From Clostridiales bacterium (GTDB lineage: Bacteria; Bacillota; Clostridia; Oscillospirales; Oscillospiraceae): DNA of 42,205 nucleotides. Location of the stretch: assembly GCA_019415645.1 (NCBI GenBank), contig DXYV01000022.1:1-42205 (forward strand), read 5' to 3'. Under the pieces are notes generated by a model that was not told the origin of the DNA, did not search any database, and was given only the letters and a program-made list of their open reading frames with translations. The position numbers and the translations under genes are program-made. Positions within the stretch are counted from its first letter, which is position 1. The number at the start of each line of letters is the position of its first letter. Positions 6,970 to 15,360 of the stretch are shown here, piece after piece.

Positions 6970-9549
6970 CTAAAATTTGATGTCGGTTAGTTTTTTTGTG
7001 ACGTAATATGTAATTGCCTCAATGTCTTTCTCCGCTTTTTCCTGGAACTCAACATAGTCCTTTGGCAGCTGCGGAAAATCCCGTACCCAGATTTTATGCT
7101 TGCTGACGAGCCGTTTCAGCACATTCAGGGAATTGTTCATTCCCAGCTGATCCCTCATAATCTCGCTGAGCGACTCTTTTAAGGCGCCGTCGCCCGCACG
7201 GTCCTGCAGCTGATTGCAGTCTTCGATCAGCTTATCATAGATCTGCGTTGCGATTTTCCACTCCTCAATCCATTGCATCTGAATCTTGACCAATCTGCTC
7301 TGGACCGTGAACAGCATTGCTTTTTGATGCATGGGCTTAGATTTCATCAATTCGAATAATTGCTCTGTATCCGGCGCGTCCTTTTGCGGGAACATATTGA
7401 TACGAAGCTTGAACGGCTTCAGCAGCCCCTCATAATAGACAAGCGTTTCACCCGGCAGATAGGTAGACAGCTCCTCAAGCTGAACTTCAGATGCCGCCAT
7501 CGTCGAGCCAATCAAGCTTCGGTCGTCTTCCGAAGTGATGCGGTGCGCAAGCTTCAAGGTAGTGTTTTTCAGGACCTCCGGAGCCATAGCGGTAGGCAGC
7601 TGATCCGCGATCACGATTCCCTCCCGCAGTGCGCGTACCTCGGCCAGCATCTTTACAATATAACTGGTGGCGGCTGATTTGGGGTTTGCATCCTCGCCGG
7701 TTGTATCGCTGCTCTGGGGCGCAATCAAATTATGCGCCTCTTCGATAAAAATAACATGCCGGACTGGTTTTCCCAGGTCGCCGTTTGGGTCAATTCGCAG
7801 CGTCTCCCGAATGAGTGTGCACAGCATCAGGGTCAGAAAATTTGACGGGCCCGTTCCCAACGATTCCAATTCAATGATGACGGGATATTTTGTCCAGTTC
7901 TCCGGCATAATGGTAGAGCGCGATACATCAAATACATTTCCCAGGTCGCGTCGTAACAGAGTAGAAATCCGCATTTCCAAGGCGGATTTCATATTTCCTC
8001 GCACTTCTCCGTCATAGTCCGTTTTCGCAAGCTCTTCTTCCAGTTTCTTGTAGAGCTCGGTCATGGTCGGATACTCGCGCTCGCCAGTGTTGATATCCTC
8101 CACATCCCAGCCATGATCCACATAGACCGCTTCAATCGAGCGATCCAACAGGGCCGGCAGCGGAGGTACAAGCGGGAACGCGCCTTCGAAGACTTCATCT
8201 AAATTTTGGATATGTTCTGCCAGAGACATCCCTTTGGGAAACTGGAATGGATTGATGGCCAGCGGGAATTTGGAGCCCGCGGATGGAGAGAACACAATTA
8301 AATCTTCGATGTCGGTTTGCGCCAAAGCGCGGTACTCTTTCTTTGCGGGCTCCAAAACCAGAAACGGGATACGATACTGCTTCCACAGATTGTAGCACAG
8401 GCCAAGCATGGTGTTCGTCTTGCCCGCGCCGGGCACACCGCATACAAATGCGTGCTTCTTAAACAACGCTACATCCAATGCCACGGGATAGCCGAACACA
8501 TCCTGACCAAGGGGGAGTCCTTCGGACCGATGGTTTGCCTTTGTTTCCTTTGGAAAATCCACCTGTTCCCCTTCGAGGAGAATCGGGAAGCGGAAAAAGG
8601 GGGAGAGCTCCTCCAAAGTAAATAAAGTCGGCCAGAAACGGAGGGATTCCGGGACGATGCCCGCATAGAACCGGTGTGAAGCCAGAATTTCCTCCAGAGT
8701 TTCACAATGTGCAGGCCGAAAAATTTCTGCATTTCCTTCTTCGATCGCCTCTCCTGCGGCTGCGGCCAGCAGCAGCTCCGCCCCCGTCTGAGTATCCGAA
8801 AACGCGCGGACATTCGCGTAAAAGCAGGGAGACTCCGTGACACAGGTCAGGAATTTTTCATATTCATCCAGAGTCTCTTCCGCCGCGATATCCCGGGCAG
8901 AGGTTTTCACTGTGGTATCCAACGAGACCTTTGGCGAGAACCCATAGGATGTTTTCTTGCGCAGATAGGACATGGGGCGTTCCAAAGCACGGAAAACGGT
9001 ATCGAAGGCATTGACCCCTTCAAAACTGACCACATAGGCAAGATTCTCCTGCAATGCGTCCATGACCCGAAGCATGTCGCGCAACCGGGCGTCTTCCGCA
9101 GAGGTCCAGCCAGAAACCAAATAGAAATTTGTAGCGTTCGTGTCTGGCGACGCATCTGAGCTGCGCTGGCGCTCAATTTTTTTCAGGGCCGCCTCCTGCC
9201 GATAATCCCAGGTAAATTGCGCGCTCGGGGCATTGAGGTCCACAGGCGCAAATCGAAAGTAGTCGGCCAGCGGAGACGCTTTCACCAGCTGATCCAAAGC
9301 GGGAAGCATTTCATCATGGCTGGTACTCAGCAAAAACGAAATCTTCATCCGCGCCCCCGGCGGGTTCTTTGCGTGGAACTGAACGACCAGATGAACACGG
9401 GCCTCTGCCAGGATCGTGATGCGGTTCCATTGCCGCAAAAAAGCGTTATGCCGTCCGATCAAGCCATCCGCATGATTGTCTCCCAATGCCTGGTATTTGA
9501 CGAGGGAGAGATCTGGCGCGCACTCCAATTTGTAGCCTATATAAGCCAT
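6970..9549 (-). CDS. HerA/VirB4-like P-loop ATPase (DUF87 type)
   Basis: An 859-residue ATPase of the HerA/FtsK superfamily, motor proteins that form hexameric rings and move DNA or protein. Walker A is GVPGAGKTNTM (about residues 371-381). Walker B is HVIFIEEAHNL (about 598-608), with the double acidic residue. The segment IADQLPTAMAPEVLKNTTLK (about 650) matches the Gln-containing sensor motif typical of HerA and VirB4. The 300 residues before Walker A are not recognised and may be a family-specific docking domain. The C-terminal 150 residues are helical and charged. The start has only a weak ribosome binding site (AAGCGGTG). It lies in the middle of a six-gene minus-strand cassette. No NurA, Sir2 or DUF4297 partner is next to it, so the known HerA-nuclease systems do not fit directly. 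Confidence 0.85.
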   Translation of the reverse strand: MAYIGYKLECAPDLSLVKYQALGDNHADGLIGRHNAFLRQWNRITILAEARVHLVVQFHAKNPPGARMKISFLLSTSHDEMLPALDQLVKASPLADYFRFAPVDLNAPSAQFTWDYRQEAALKKIERQRSSDASPDTNATNFYLVSGWTSAEDARLRDMLRVMDALQENLAYVVSFEGVNAFDTVFRALERPMSYLRKKTSYGFSPKVSLDTTVKTSARDIAAEETLDEYEKFLTCVTESPCFYANVRAFSDTQTGAELLLAAAAGEAIEEGNAEIFRPAHCETLEEILASHRFYAGIVPESLRFWPTLFTLEELSPFFRFPILLEGEQVDFPKETKANHRSEGLPLGQDVFGYPVALDVALFKKHAFVCGVPGAGKTNTMLGLCYNLWKQYRIPFLVLEPAKKEYRALAQTDIEDLIVFSPSAGSKFPLAINPFQFPKGMSLAEHIQNLDEVFEGAFPLVPPLPALLDRSIEAVYVDHGWDVEDINTGEREYPTMTELYKKLEEELAKTDYDGEVRGNMKSALEMRISTLLRRDLGNVFDVSRSTIMPENWTKYPVIIELESLGTGPSNFLTLMLCTLIRETLRIDPNGDLGKPVRHVIFIEEAHNLIAPQSSDTTGEDANPKSAATSYIVKMLAEVRALREGIVIADQLPTAMAPEVLKNTTLKLAHRITSEDDRSLIGSTMAASEVQLEELSTYLPGETLVYYEGLLKPFKLRINMFPQKDAPDTEQLFELMKSKPMHQKAMLFTVQSRLVKIQMQWIEEWKIATQIYDKLIEDCNQLQDRAGDGALKESLSEIMRDQLGMNNSLNVLKRLVSKHKIWVRDFPQLPKDYVEFQEKAEKDIEAITYYVTKKLTDIKF

Positions 9550-9566
9550 ACCGACACCGCTTTCTC

Positions 9567-10046
9567 TTAAATCCCCATGAGCTTGTTCCGGATTTCCGCC
9601 AATTTATCTGAGTGTTTTTGCGTTTCCTGGGCAATATCGGATAGCAGTTCACTGTTTTCCGTCAGTTCCCGGCTTTTGGAATCGGCAAATGTGCCAATGA
9701 GGGGAACATCCCGCAGCCCGCTTAATTTTTCCCCCTTTTTTCTCAGATCCTCGCTGTCCTGACGGGTTTTCTCAAAGGCTTCCATCGCGTCGGCCTGGGC
9801 CTCATATGCGTTTTCCGCCAGGGCCTTCGCCTCAGCCTTTACATCTGAACGGGCTTTCTCACAGACCGCATCGATCTGTTGCTGCAATTCTTCCGGCAGA
9901 TCTTGGGGGATACGGGAGATCCCCTCCTGAAGTTTATCAGACCGCTCCTTAATTTCATTGCTCTTTTCGTCCAGTTCAAAAGCTTTGAAGTTTGCCTTGC
10001 CCATCTCCTTGATCGCATCGCTTCGTATCTTTTCAAATTTGGCCAT
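9567..10046 (-). CDS. Small coiled-coil protein, HerA cassette
   Basis: A 159-residue soluble protein rich in Glu, Lys, Ala and Gln with long helical heptad stretches (residues 5-90: SNEIKERSDKLQEGISRI, then repeated EKA/AEAK runs) and a second helical segment at the C-terminus (SELLSDIAQETQKHSDKLAE). It looks like a two-part coiled coil with a conserved central turn (GLRDVPLIGTFADSKSRE). Function unknown; it could be a structural or adaptor subunit for the ATPase encoded 17 bp downstream. ATG 10046 is preferred over an upstream ATG because GGGAGG precedes it at a suitable distance and MAKFEKIR begins the helical protein cleanly. About 150 bp of gene-poor sequence separates it from the regulator gene upstream. 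Confidence 0.65.
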   Translation of the reverse strand: MAKFEKIRSDAIKEMGKANFKAFELDEKSNEIKERSDKLQEGISRIPQDLPEELQQQIDAVCEKARSDVKAEAKALAENAYEAQADAMEAFEKTRQDSEDLRKKGEKLSGLRDVPLIGTFADSKSRELTENSELLSDIAQETQKHSDKLAEIRNKLMGI

Positions 10047-10200
10047 CTGCCATACCTCCCAAAACAACCGGTACCGCTACCTGCGCTCGCGGTTCGATTT
10101 GCGCCCGGCCGAGACCACATCCGCAGGATAAACGGTGATTCTCGCCGCCATCGTATCGGATACGGGGCCCCGGCGCCCTCATAAGGGCAGACATCTCCGG

Positions 10201-11664
10201 TTATGCGTCTTTTCTCCGTTCCAGTTCTTCGATGTAGCGGTCCAAGATTTCGACCGTTTGCGCCTGCGTACACACAAAATCACTATGTGTCAGATAATCG
10301 GCAAAGTCGCACAATGCTTTGACAATGGTATCCTCCCGGATAACAGCAACATTGTGGCCCGCCTCGGTCGCAATTCCAAAAACCGCCCCTGCGTTTTCAC
10401 ATATCTCCAAAATGACCCCTTCCGACATTTTGAAGTATTGCCGGCGCAGAATACGCCGGTAATGGTGGAAACAGTCTTCCCGCAAACGCTTCAGAACCAT
10501 AATGCGTTCCGCTGGAGTAACGCCATGATAAATATTGGCGGGCAAATCAATTACATAGCTGGTATTTGCAAAGGCCGCGATTCCCTCTTCCGAGAAGAAA
10601 ATGATGTCGTTTTGATTCTGCTGCAGCTGTCGGAAGCGTTCCCAAAGCTGCCGGACAATGACCGGGTCCTGTCCGACTGTGCCGGAAAGAATGGATTCAA
10701 CCATGGAATCCGGCGCATAGCGCGGAAGGCAGGGCTGAGGCTTTATTTTATAATTCTTGGGAGATTTCGCCTCCAAACTGGTAAAAGCGCCCATAGCGTG
10801 CTCTGTATTCTCGTCCTGCACAAGCAGCGGCTCACTGTTCCGCCATAAATGCTCAAAGCGATTGGAGTATGCAGCTTGAAGGGTCGGATTTTGGATGAGG
10901 ATTCCAAACTCAATATCGTCTGAAACCAGCAGCATGGCCTGCTCCGACATGACATAGTAGGGCATCGGCGTCGCTGTATCCGCCTGGTAAGCGCTTTTTC
11001 CATAGTAATAATTGACTTCGTAATCCAGAGTGTCGTTCAGAATCAGGGGCAGAGCGAAGGAGAGCGCGGATAAATTTTTTTGAATGTCTCCGGTTGACTG
11101 CATCCGCTTTGGAAAACAGAGCAGCTGCCGAAAGGAGATTTTTTTCGCAGAATATAGCGTAGTGCGCACCATAATATCGATAAGCTCAAAGGGAAAATTG
11201 GTGCTTGCCCGAATCACAGTCGGACGCTTGGTTTCTTTTGGTGTAACCAGCATGATAAGGGCGGATTCCAACGCCGGCCGCCCGCGCACCTCATAGACCG
11301 CTTCCTGGGGAAGATCTGCCTGTAAATCAATGGGGGGCAATTTGGCCGTTGCCGTATATTGACTGGTCAGGGACAACCGCTCCAGCATCTCTTTGACCGA
11401 TTGACGCTGATCATAAAGCAGTTCACCGGAACTCTCCAGTTCAAATTGAGACAACACCTGTTTGCGCTCTTCTTCGGTTGGTTTGATAACAGCCAACAGT
11501 TTTTTTAGCGCTTCCTCCGAGGGCAAACGGCTCCCTGAAATGTATTTCGACAAGGTAGTCCGATCAATCCCTGTAATTTGGGACAATCTGCTGACGCTGT
11601 CGCCGTTTTCCTCGACGAGCCTTTTAAGCATTTTGCTGAACGTAGAGATTTGAAACACCCCCAT
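10201..11664 (-). CDS. XRE-type HTH transcriptional regulator with large C-terminal domain
   Basis: A 487-residue protein with an N-terminal Cro/C1-type helix-turn-helix (about residues 10-65: SVSRLSQITGIDRTTLSKYI is the core) and a 400-residue C-terminal region that I do not recognise. It has no enzyme motif and may be a ligand- or stress-sensing domain. It heads the minus-strand cassette, and a promoter plus a palindrome lie directly upstream, so it probably controls its own operon. ATG 11664 gives MGVFQISTFSKML; a TTG six codons upstream is possible, and neither has a clear Shine-Dalgarno sequence, so translation may be weak or leaderless-like. Large XRE proteins of this sort are common as first genes of mobile cassettes. 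The regulatory role is supported by the HTH; the signal is unknown. Confidence 0.75.
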   Translation of the reverse strand: MGVFQISTFSKMLKRLVEENGDSVSRLSQITGIDRTTLSKYISGSRLPSEEALKKLLAVIKPTEEERKQVLSQFELESSGELLYDQRQSVKEMLERLSLTSQYTATAKLPPIDLQADLPQEAVYEVRGRPALESALIMLVTPKETKRPTVIRASTNFPFELIDIMVRTTLYSAKKISFRQLLCFPKRMQSTGDIQKNLSALSFALPLILNDTLDYEVNYYYGKSAYQADTATPMPYYVMSEQAMLLVSDDIEFGILIQNPTLQAAYSNRFEHLWRNSEPLLVQDENTEHAMGAFTSLEAKSPKNYKIKPQPCLPRYAPDSMVESILSGTVGQDPVIVRQLWERFRQLQQNQNDIIFFSEEGIAAFANTSYVIDLPANIYHGVTPAERIMVLKRLREDCFHHYRRILRRQYFKMSEGVILEICENAGAVFGIATEAGHNVAVIREDTIVKALCDFADYLTHSDFVCTQAQTVEILDRYIEELERRKDA

Positions 11665-11750
11665 AAAACAAGCGAAGGCCAATTGAAGATACTTACCGGA
11701 TGTCTGATCGCTCTGATGCTTGGCGCATCTAGATACGCTTCTATCAATTT

Positions 11751-11779
11751 ATTATGTCTTAACACCGATATTTGGTCAA
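11751..11779 (-). promoter_or_regulatory. Promoter for the minus-strand regulator/HerA cassette
   Basis: On the minus strand TTGACC (11779-11774) and CATAAT (11756-11751) are separated by exactly 17 bp. The predicted start of transcription is about 80 bases before ATG 11664. It is the only good sigma-A-type promoter seen ahead of the cassette. Confidence 0.7.
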
Positions 11780-11783
11780 GATG

Positions 11784-11800
11784 TGGCATATTGTGTGCCA
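11784..11800. promoter_or_regulatory. Operator-like palindrome next to the -35 box
   Basis: TGGCATATTGTGTGCCA is a 17-bp imperfect palindrome (half-sites TGGCAyA) lying just upstream of the -35 element of the cassette promoter. Its position and size suit a dimeric HTH protein, most likely the regulator encoded directly downstream. Binding is inferred. Confidence 0.5.
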
Positions 11801-12308
11801 ATGGTGTGGCGCGAGTTTTTGTTGTTTTGAAGAACGCACAGCGAGTTAAAAAGGACTGTATTGTCAACGCTGCACCAGAGCGTTTGAATTGAAATGACAA
11901 TGCAGACGGGAGATGACAACGATTTCGGATACGATTCCTGGAGAAAGTGAAGCCCTCCTGCGCCAAGTGCAACGCCTATGCCGCCGCGCTGATGGAGCCC
12001 CGCTCCCAACCGTTTTACGGAAAACGTTTACAAATGATACCCAAATCATTCACAAACATCTTACAAATATTGTGTATGATAGAATAAAATTACCGTCAAA
12101 TATCAGGATTGAGTTGGAACCTTAAGGCCGTGCAGGACGGAAGGGACCACGGTTAGAGAAGAATACTTCCCGTTGGAGGGAAAGCTCAGTCATGCTCCAC
12201 CTGGCCCGCAAGGCCTTTTACCCGGAATTCCCTCTGCTTCCGTTCCTACATATCGGTACAAGCAAAGCGGCATATCATACAGCCAAAGTGCGGAAGGAAG
12301 TGCGTACA
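11801..12308. other. Intergenic region between HerA cassette and SLH gene
   Basis: No convincing gene. Composition changes within it from the mixed island type to GC-rich core type after about 12.1 kb. Near 12049-12090 is an AT-rich block with TTACAA (12061-12066) and TAAAAT (12085-12090) at 18-bp spacing, and TATGAT at 12075-12080, so a plus-strand promoter for the gene at 12309 is likely here, leaving a leader of about 200 bases. The leader can form a small stem (CCGTG/CACGG near 12127-12154) but matches no riboswitch I recognise. Confidence 0.4.
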
Positions 12309-14063
12309 ATGAAACGATGGAGACGAATCACGGCAGCGCTGCTGTGCTTCCTGCTCTGCCAAGGAACGGCCCTGGCGGCGGACAACGTCAGCGGGGGTGC
12401 GTGGCGCCGGTCGGAGGGGGATGGCAGCTATGTCACCATCCGTGTCCCAGTGGATTCAGATCTCAATATCTCAGACCCCTTTCAGCTGGCGGTCCGATAT
12501 GCGGATACCAAGGAGCCGGTAGCTCTGGTCAGCGAATATCTGGACGGCTACCTCTTCGCCACAGTCCCGGCGGAAGAGGCGGACCGGACGCTGGAGGTGT
12601 TCCAGAGCGGCGAGGTGGACTGGACAGACCTGGCCGCCGGTTCGGCGGCCTACGGCGCAAGCCAGCTGCGGCACCGCGGCGTGATTCGGGGGGACGAGGC
12701 CGGGCGGCTGAACCAGGACGCCGTACTGACCCGGGCGGAGGCTTTTACCATCATCGTCCGGCTGCTGGGCCTGGAGCCGGACGGCGACCCCGGCTATTGC
12801 GACGTATCGCCAGAGGACTGGTACTATGACGCGGTCTCCGCAGCCCGGGCCGCCGGAATCGCAGAGAACGGAGAATGCTTTTCTCCCCAGCGTGCCGTGA
12901 CCCGGGCGGAATTCACAGTGATGGTGGCCCGGGCCATGGAACGAATCGGCTGGCTGGAAATTCCGGAGGGGGGTGACCACACGGCACTGAATATGACGGA
13001 TTCCGGCGACATTCCCGACTGGGCGGTGGGAGCCTATCTGGCTCTTCAGGACAGCGCGGCCCTGTTTGTGACCAGTCGGCCTACCGAGGAGATTCTGGAA
13101 GGGATTCCTGTGGATGAATCCCTTGCGGAGCCAGACCGCACCGTGACCCGGGGTGAGATGATAACGATGCTCTATCAGGCGCTCCGCAGAGTCCCGGTTT
13201 ACCCCACGGAAACCGCCATCCAGTTAGGCTTCGACTTGGAGATGCCGGTGATCGACGGCTCCACCTCCACCTATCCTTATACCCAGGGACTTTACAGCGC
13301 GCTGTTTACCAACTACGAATACCATGTCCAGTACCCGGACAGCCACTCCAAGAGCCACGAGTCCTATCAGCGTCTGATCAATGGGGAGGTGGACGTCCTC
13401 TTTGCCGCGACCAAGGCATCCCAGGAGCTGGAGGAACAGGCAGCGGAGCAGGGGGTAGAACTGGAATACATTCCAATCGCCTATGATGCCATGGTGTTCT
13501 TTACCAATGTGGAAAACTCAGTCACCGGCCTGACCAGTGCACAGATCCAGGACATCTATGTCCGCAACGCCTACGACAACTGGAACCAGGTGGGCGGGCC
13601 GGACGCGGCGCTGCTGCCTTACTGCCGCAACACCGACAGCGGCTCCCACGCCCTTATGGAGCGGTACTTCCTGGAGGACGGCGCGTTGTCCCTCCACCCG
13701 GACATTCTGAGGGGCAACGTCTCCATCGCCATGTCCTCCGCCCTTACCGACGTCGCCTCGGCCCTGTCTGTGGATCCGCCCGCCTATGCCATCGGATATA
13801 GTGTGTATGCCTATTACAGCAGCTATGAAGAACTGATGGTGGATGTGACGCCGAACAAGATCAAGCTCCTGGCCATCGACGGGGTGCTGCCCACGGACGA
13901 GACCATTACCAACGGCACATATCCCCTGTCGGACTACAATTATCTGGTGATTCGGGCGGACGAGCCCGAAGGTTCCCCGGCCCGGCGGCTGGCGGAATTC
14001 ATGGTGAGCGATGCCGGCCAGCAGGTTGTATCCTCCTCCGGCTTCCTGCCCCTCCCGGATTGA
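12309..14063 (+). CDS. Exported SLH-domain plus phosphate-binding-like protein
   Basis: A 584-residue secreted protein. Residues 1-24 are a signal peptide (MKRWRR, hydrophobic core, cleavage after ALAA). Residues of about 115-215 hold SLH domain sequence (VLTRAEAFTIIVRLLGL, DVSPEDWYYDAVSAARAAGI, VTRAEFTVMVARAM), which binds pyruvylated secondary cell-wall polymer. From about residue 300 a periplasmic-binding-like domain of the PstS type begins (DGSTSTYPYTQGLYSALF). It runs to the end and keeps phosphate-binder features such as the GS motif and a late NYLVI segment. It probably holds a solute-binding or sensor domain at the cell wall; phosphate as ligand is not certain. ATG 12309 follows GGAAGGAAG. 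It has no transporter genes beside it, so it is not a standard pstS. Confidence 0.8.
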   Translation: MKRWRRITAALLCFLLCQGTALAADNVSGGAWRRSEGDGSYVTIRVPVDSDLNISDPFQLAVRYADTKEPVALVSEYLDGYLFATVPAEEADRTLEVFQSGEVDWTDLAAGSAAYGASQLRHRGVIRGDEAGRLNQDAVLTRAEAFTIIVRLLGLEPDGDPGYCDVSPEDWYYDAVSAARAAGIAENGECFSPQRAVTRAEFTVMVARAMERIGWLEIPEGGDHTALNMTDSGDIPDWAVGAYLALQDSAALFVTSRPTEEILEGIPVDESLAEPDRTVTRGEMITMLYQALRRVPVYPTETAIQLGFDLEMPVIDGSTSTYPYTQGLYSALFTNYEYHVQYPDSHSKSHESYQRLINGEVDVLFAATKASQELEEQAAEQGVELEYIPIAYDAMVFFTNVENSVTGLTSAQIQDIYVRNAYDNWNQVGGPDAALLPYCRNTDSGSHALMERYFLEDGALSLHPDILRGNVSIAMSSALTDVASALSVDPPAYAIGYSVYAYYSSYEELMVDVTPNKIKLLAIDGVLPTDETITNGTYPLSDYNYLVIRADEPEGSPARRLAEFMVSDAGQQVVSSSGFLPLPD

Positions 14064-14091
14064 TCGTCCTCATCACGCTTCATAAAAATAC

Positions 14092-14122
14092 AAAAATCCA
14101 CCGGCTATGCCGGTGGATTTTT
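14092..14122. terminator. Bidirectional intrinsic terminator
   Basis: AAAAATCCACCGG (14092-14104) pairs with CCGGTGGATTTTT (14110-14122) around CTATG. The A-run and T-run on both sides let it serve the plus-strand SLH gene and the convergent nucleotidyltransferase gene. Confidence 0.9.
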
Positions 14123-14185
14123 TTGTGGAGGCGCTGTGCGCATTCCGATCGTATGACTTTACGGGGGACGGAGCGCCGATTGGCC

Positions 14186-15103
14186 TCAGCGTGCGGGGTC
14201 CCACAGGCGCTCCGGATAAACGCCCGCTTGTTTCAGCCGGGCAATGGCGTTCCATACGGACTCCAGATCCTCCCGGTAGGTGACGCCGTACCAGGTCTCG
14301 TCTGTGTGCAGGACCCGTATCCGGCCCAGCCCCTCCTGAATTTGGGCGTTGGCCACGGAGGGGAGATAGTATTCGCATTTCAGGGGATTTGACGGCAGAT
14401 TGGCATCCAGGAAGGCGGGGAAGCGGCCGGTGAACTGGGCCAGCATCTCTTGACGGAACCCCCACAGATTCATGGACACGACGGTATCCGCCGCCAGAGG
14501 GTGGAAGGTCTGGCCGTCCTCGGTATAGAAAATGCCGTCGGGCCGCTTCTCAATGTGGGTGCGTTCCACCACCTGGGTCAGATAGCCGTCCCGAATCTCG
14601 CAGATGCCCCGGGCCACATGGCCGTTTTCCGTGACGGTGTTTTTCAGCTGATAGCCCACCATCGCCTGCTCCGCGGGGTCGGATTGCCCCGCCAGAAACG
14701 CATAGATGGTCTGGAAGGCGGTACGGCCGTAAAAGTCATCGGCGTTGATGACGGCAAAGGGCCCGTCGATCACATCGGCCGCGCAGGCGATGGCGTGGGC
14801 GGTGCCCCAGGGCTTTTCCCGTCCCGCGGGGACCGAGTAGCCCGCCGGCAGGCAGTCCAGCTCCTGGAAGGCATAGCGCACCTCCAGAAAGGGCTTCACC
14901 CGGTCGCCCACCTGCTCTTTGAAGCTGTCCTCGATGGCGTGTTTGATGATGAATACCACTTTGGTAAACCCGGCCCGGCGGGCGTCATACAGGGAGAAGT
15001 CGATGATTTTGTGGCCCTGACTGTCCACCGGCGTGATTTGCTTGAGGCCGCCGAACCGGCTGCCCATTCCGGCGGCCATAACGACTAGAACTGGTGCGTT
15101 CAT
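14186..15103 (-). CDS. NTP_transferase family nucleotidyltransferase
   Basis: A 305-residue soluble sugar-nucleotide-type nucleotidyltransferase. The N-terminal signature VVMAAGMGSRFGGLKQITPV is the nucleotide-binding loop of this family (G-x-G-[ST]-R-[FL], then Lys). GTAHAIACA and the metal-binding Asp in AVINADDFYG follow, as in glucose-1-phosphate or mannose-1-phosphate transferases. The C-terminal half shows no left-handed beta-helix acyltransferase domain, so it is a stand-alone nucleotidyltransferase. The sugar substrate cannot be told from sequence; cell-wall or capsule precursor synthesis is a reasonable guess. ATG 15103 is preceded by GGAAAGGAATGACCGCTT. It has its own promoter and ends at the shared terminator, so it is a single-gene unit. 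Confidence 0.85.
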   Translation of the reverse strand: MNAPVLVVMAAGMGSRFGGLKQITPVDSQGHKIIDFSLYDARRAGFTKVVFIIKHAIEDSFKEQVGDRVKPFLEVRYAFQELDCLPAGYSVPAGREKPWGTAHAIACAADVIDGPFAVINADDFYGRTAFQTIYAFLAGQSDPAEQAMVGYQLKNTVTENGHVARGICEIRDGYLTQVVERTHIEKRPDGIFYTEDGQTFHPLAADTVVSMNLWGFRQEMLAQFTGRFPAFLDANLPSNPLKCEYYLPSVANAQIQEGLGRIRVLHTDETWYGVTYREDLESVWNAIARLKQAGVYPERLWDPAR

Positions 15104-15185
15104 AAGCGGTCATTCCTTTCCTGTTGTTGCGAGATATCGTCCGGTCTGTGTCGGTCCGGAGAGCCGGAGCAGACCGCTCAAGCCT

Positions 15186-15214
15186 ATGATACGGTACTTT
15201 CCGGCGCGCGTCAA
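15186..15214 (-). promoter_or_regulatory. Promoter for nucleotidyltransferase
   Basis: Minus strand TTGACG (15214-15209), 17-bp spacer, TATCAT (15191-15186). It is about 85 bp upstream of ATG 15103 and back to back with a similar plus-strand promoter at 15262. Confidence 0.75.
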
Positions 15215-15261
15215 GTCCGTCTCCCGCTTGGAAAAAAAGCGGCCTTTTTCCCGCGGCTCGC

Positions 15262-15290
15262 TTGACGGAGACGGCGCTTGTGGTTAATAT
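15262..15290 (+). promoter_or_regulatory. Promoter for ParB-like/BMP gene operon
   Basis: TTGACG (15262-15267), 17-bp spacer, TAATAT (15285-15290). Transcription would begin near 15297, which rules out in-frame start codons before that point and supports GTG 15361 for the gene downstream. Confidence 0.8.
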
Positions 15291-15360
15291 GGTAGAAGAA
15301 AGGGCCTGCGGCGGCTGGACGGCCCAGAACCCTTTTCTTCAAGCCAAAGGAGTGACTGAC

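Noticed and set aside
10068..10190. Short minus-strand frames in the gap between regulator and coiled-coil genes
   Set aside because: All three frames stay open for a while because of GC content. None has a proper ribosome binding site, so no gene can be supported.
11665..12200. Second rpsI remnant that would make the HerA cassette part of an rpsI-targeted element
   Set aside because: No S9 C-terminal coding sequence was found here. A CNAYAAALMEP-type frame near 11990 has no resemblance to S9.
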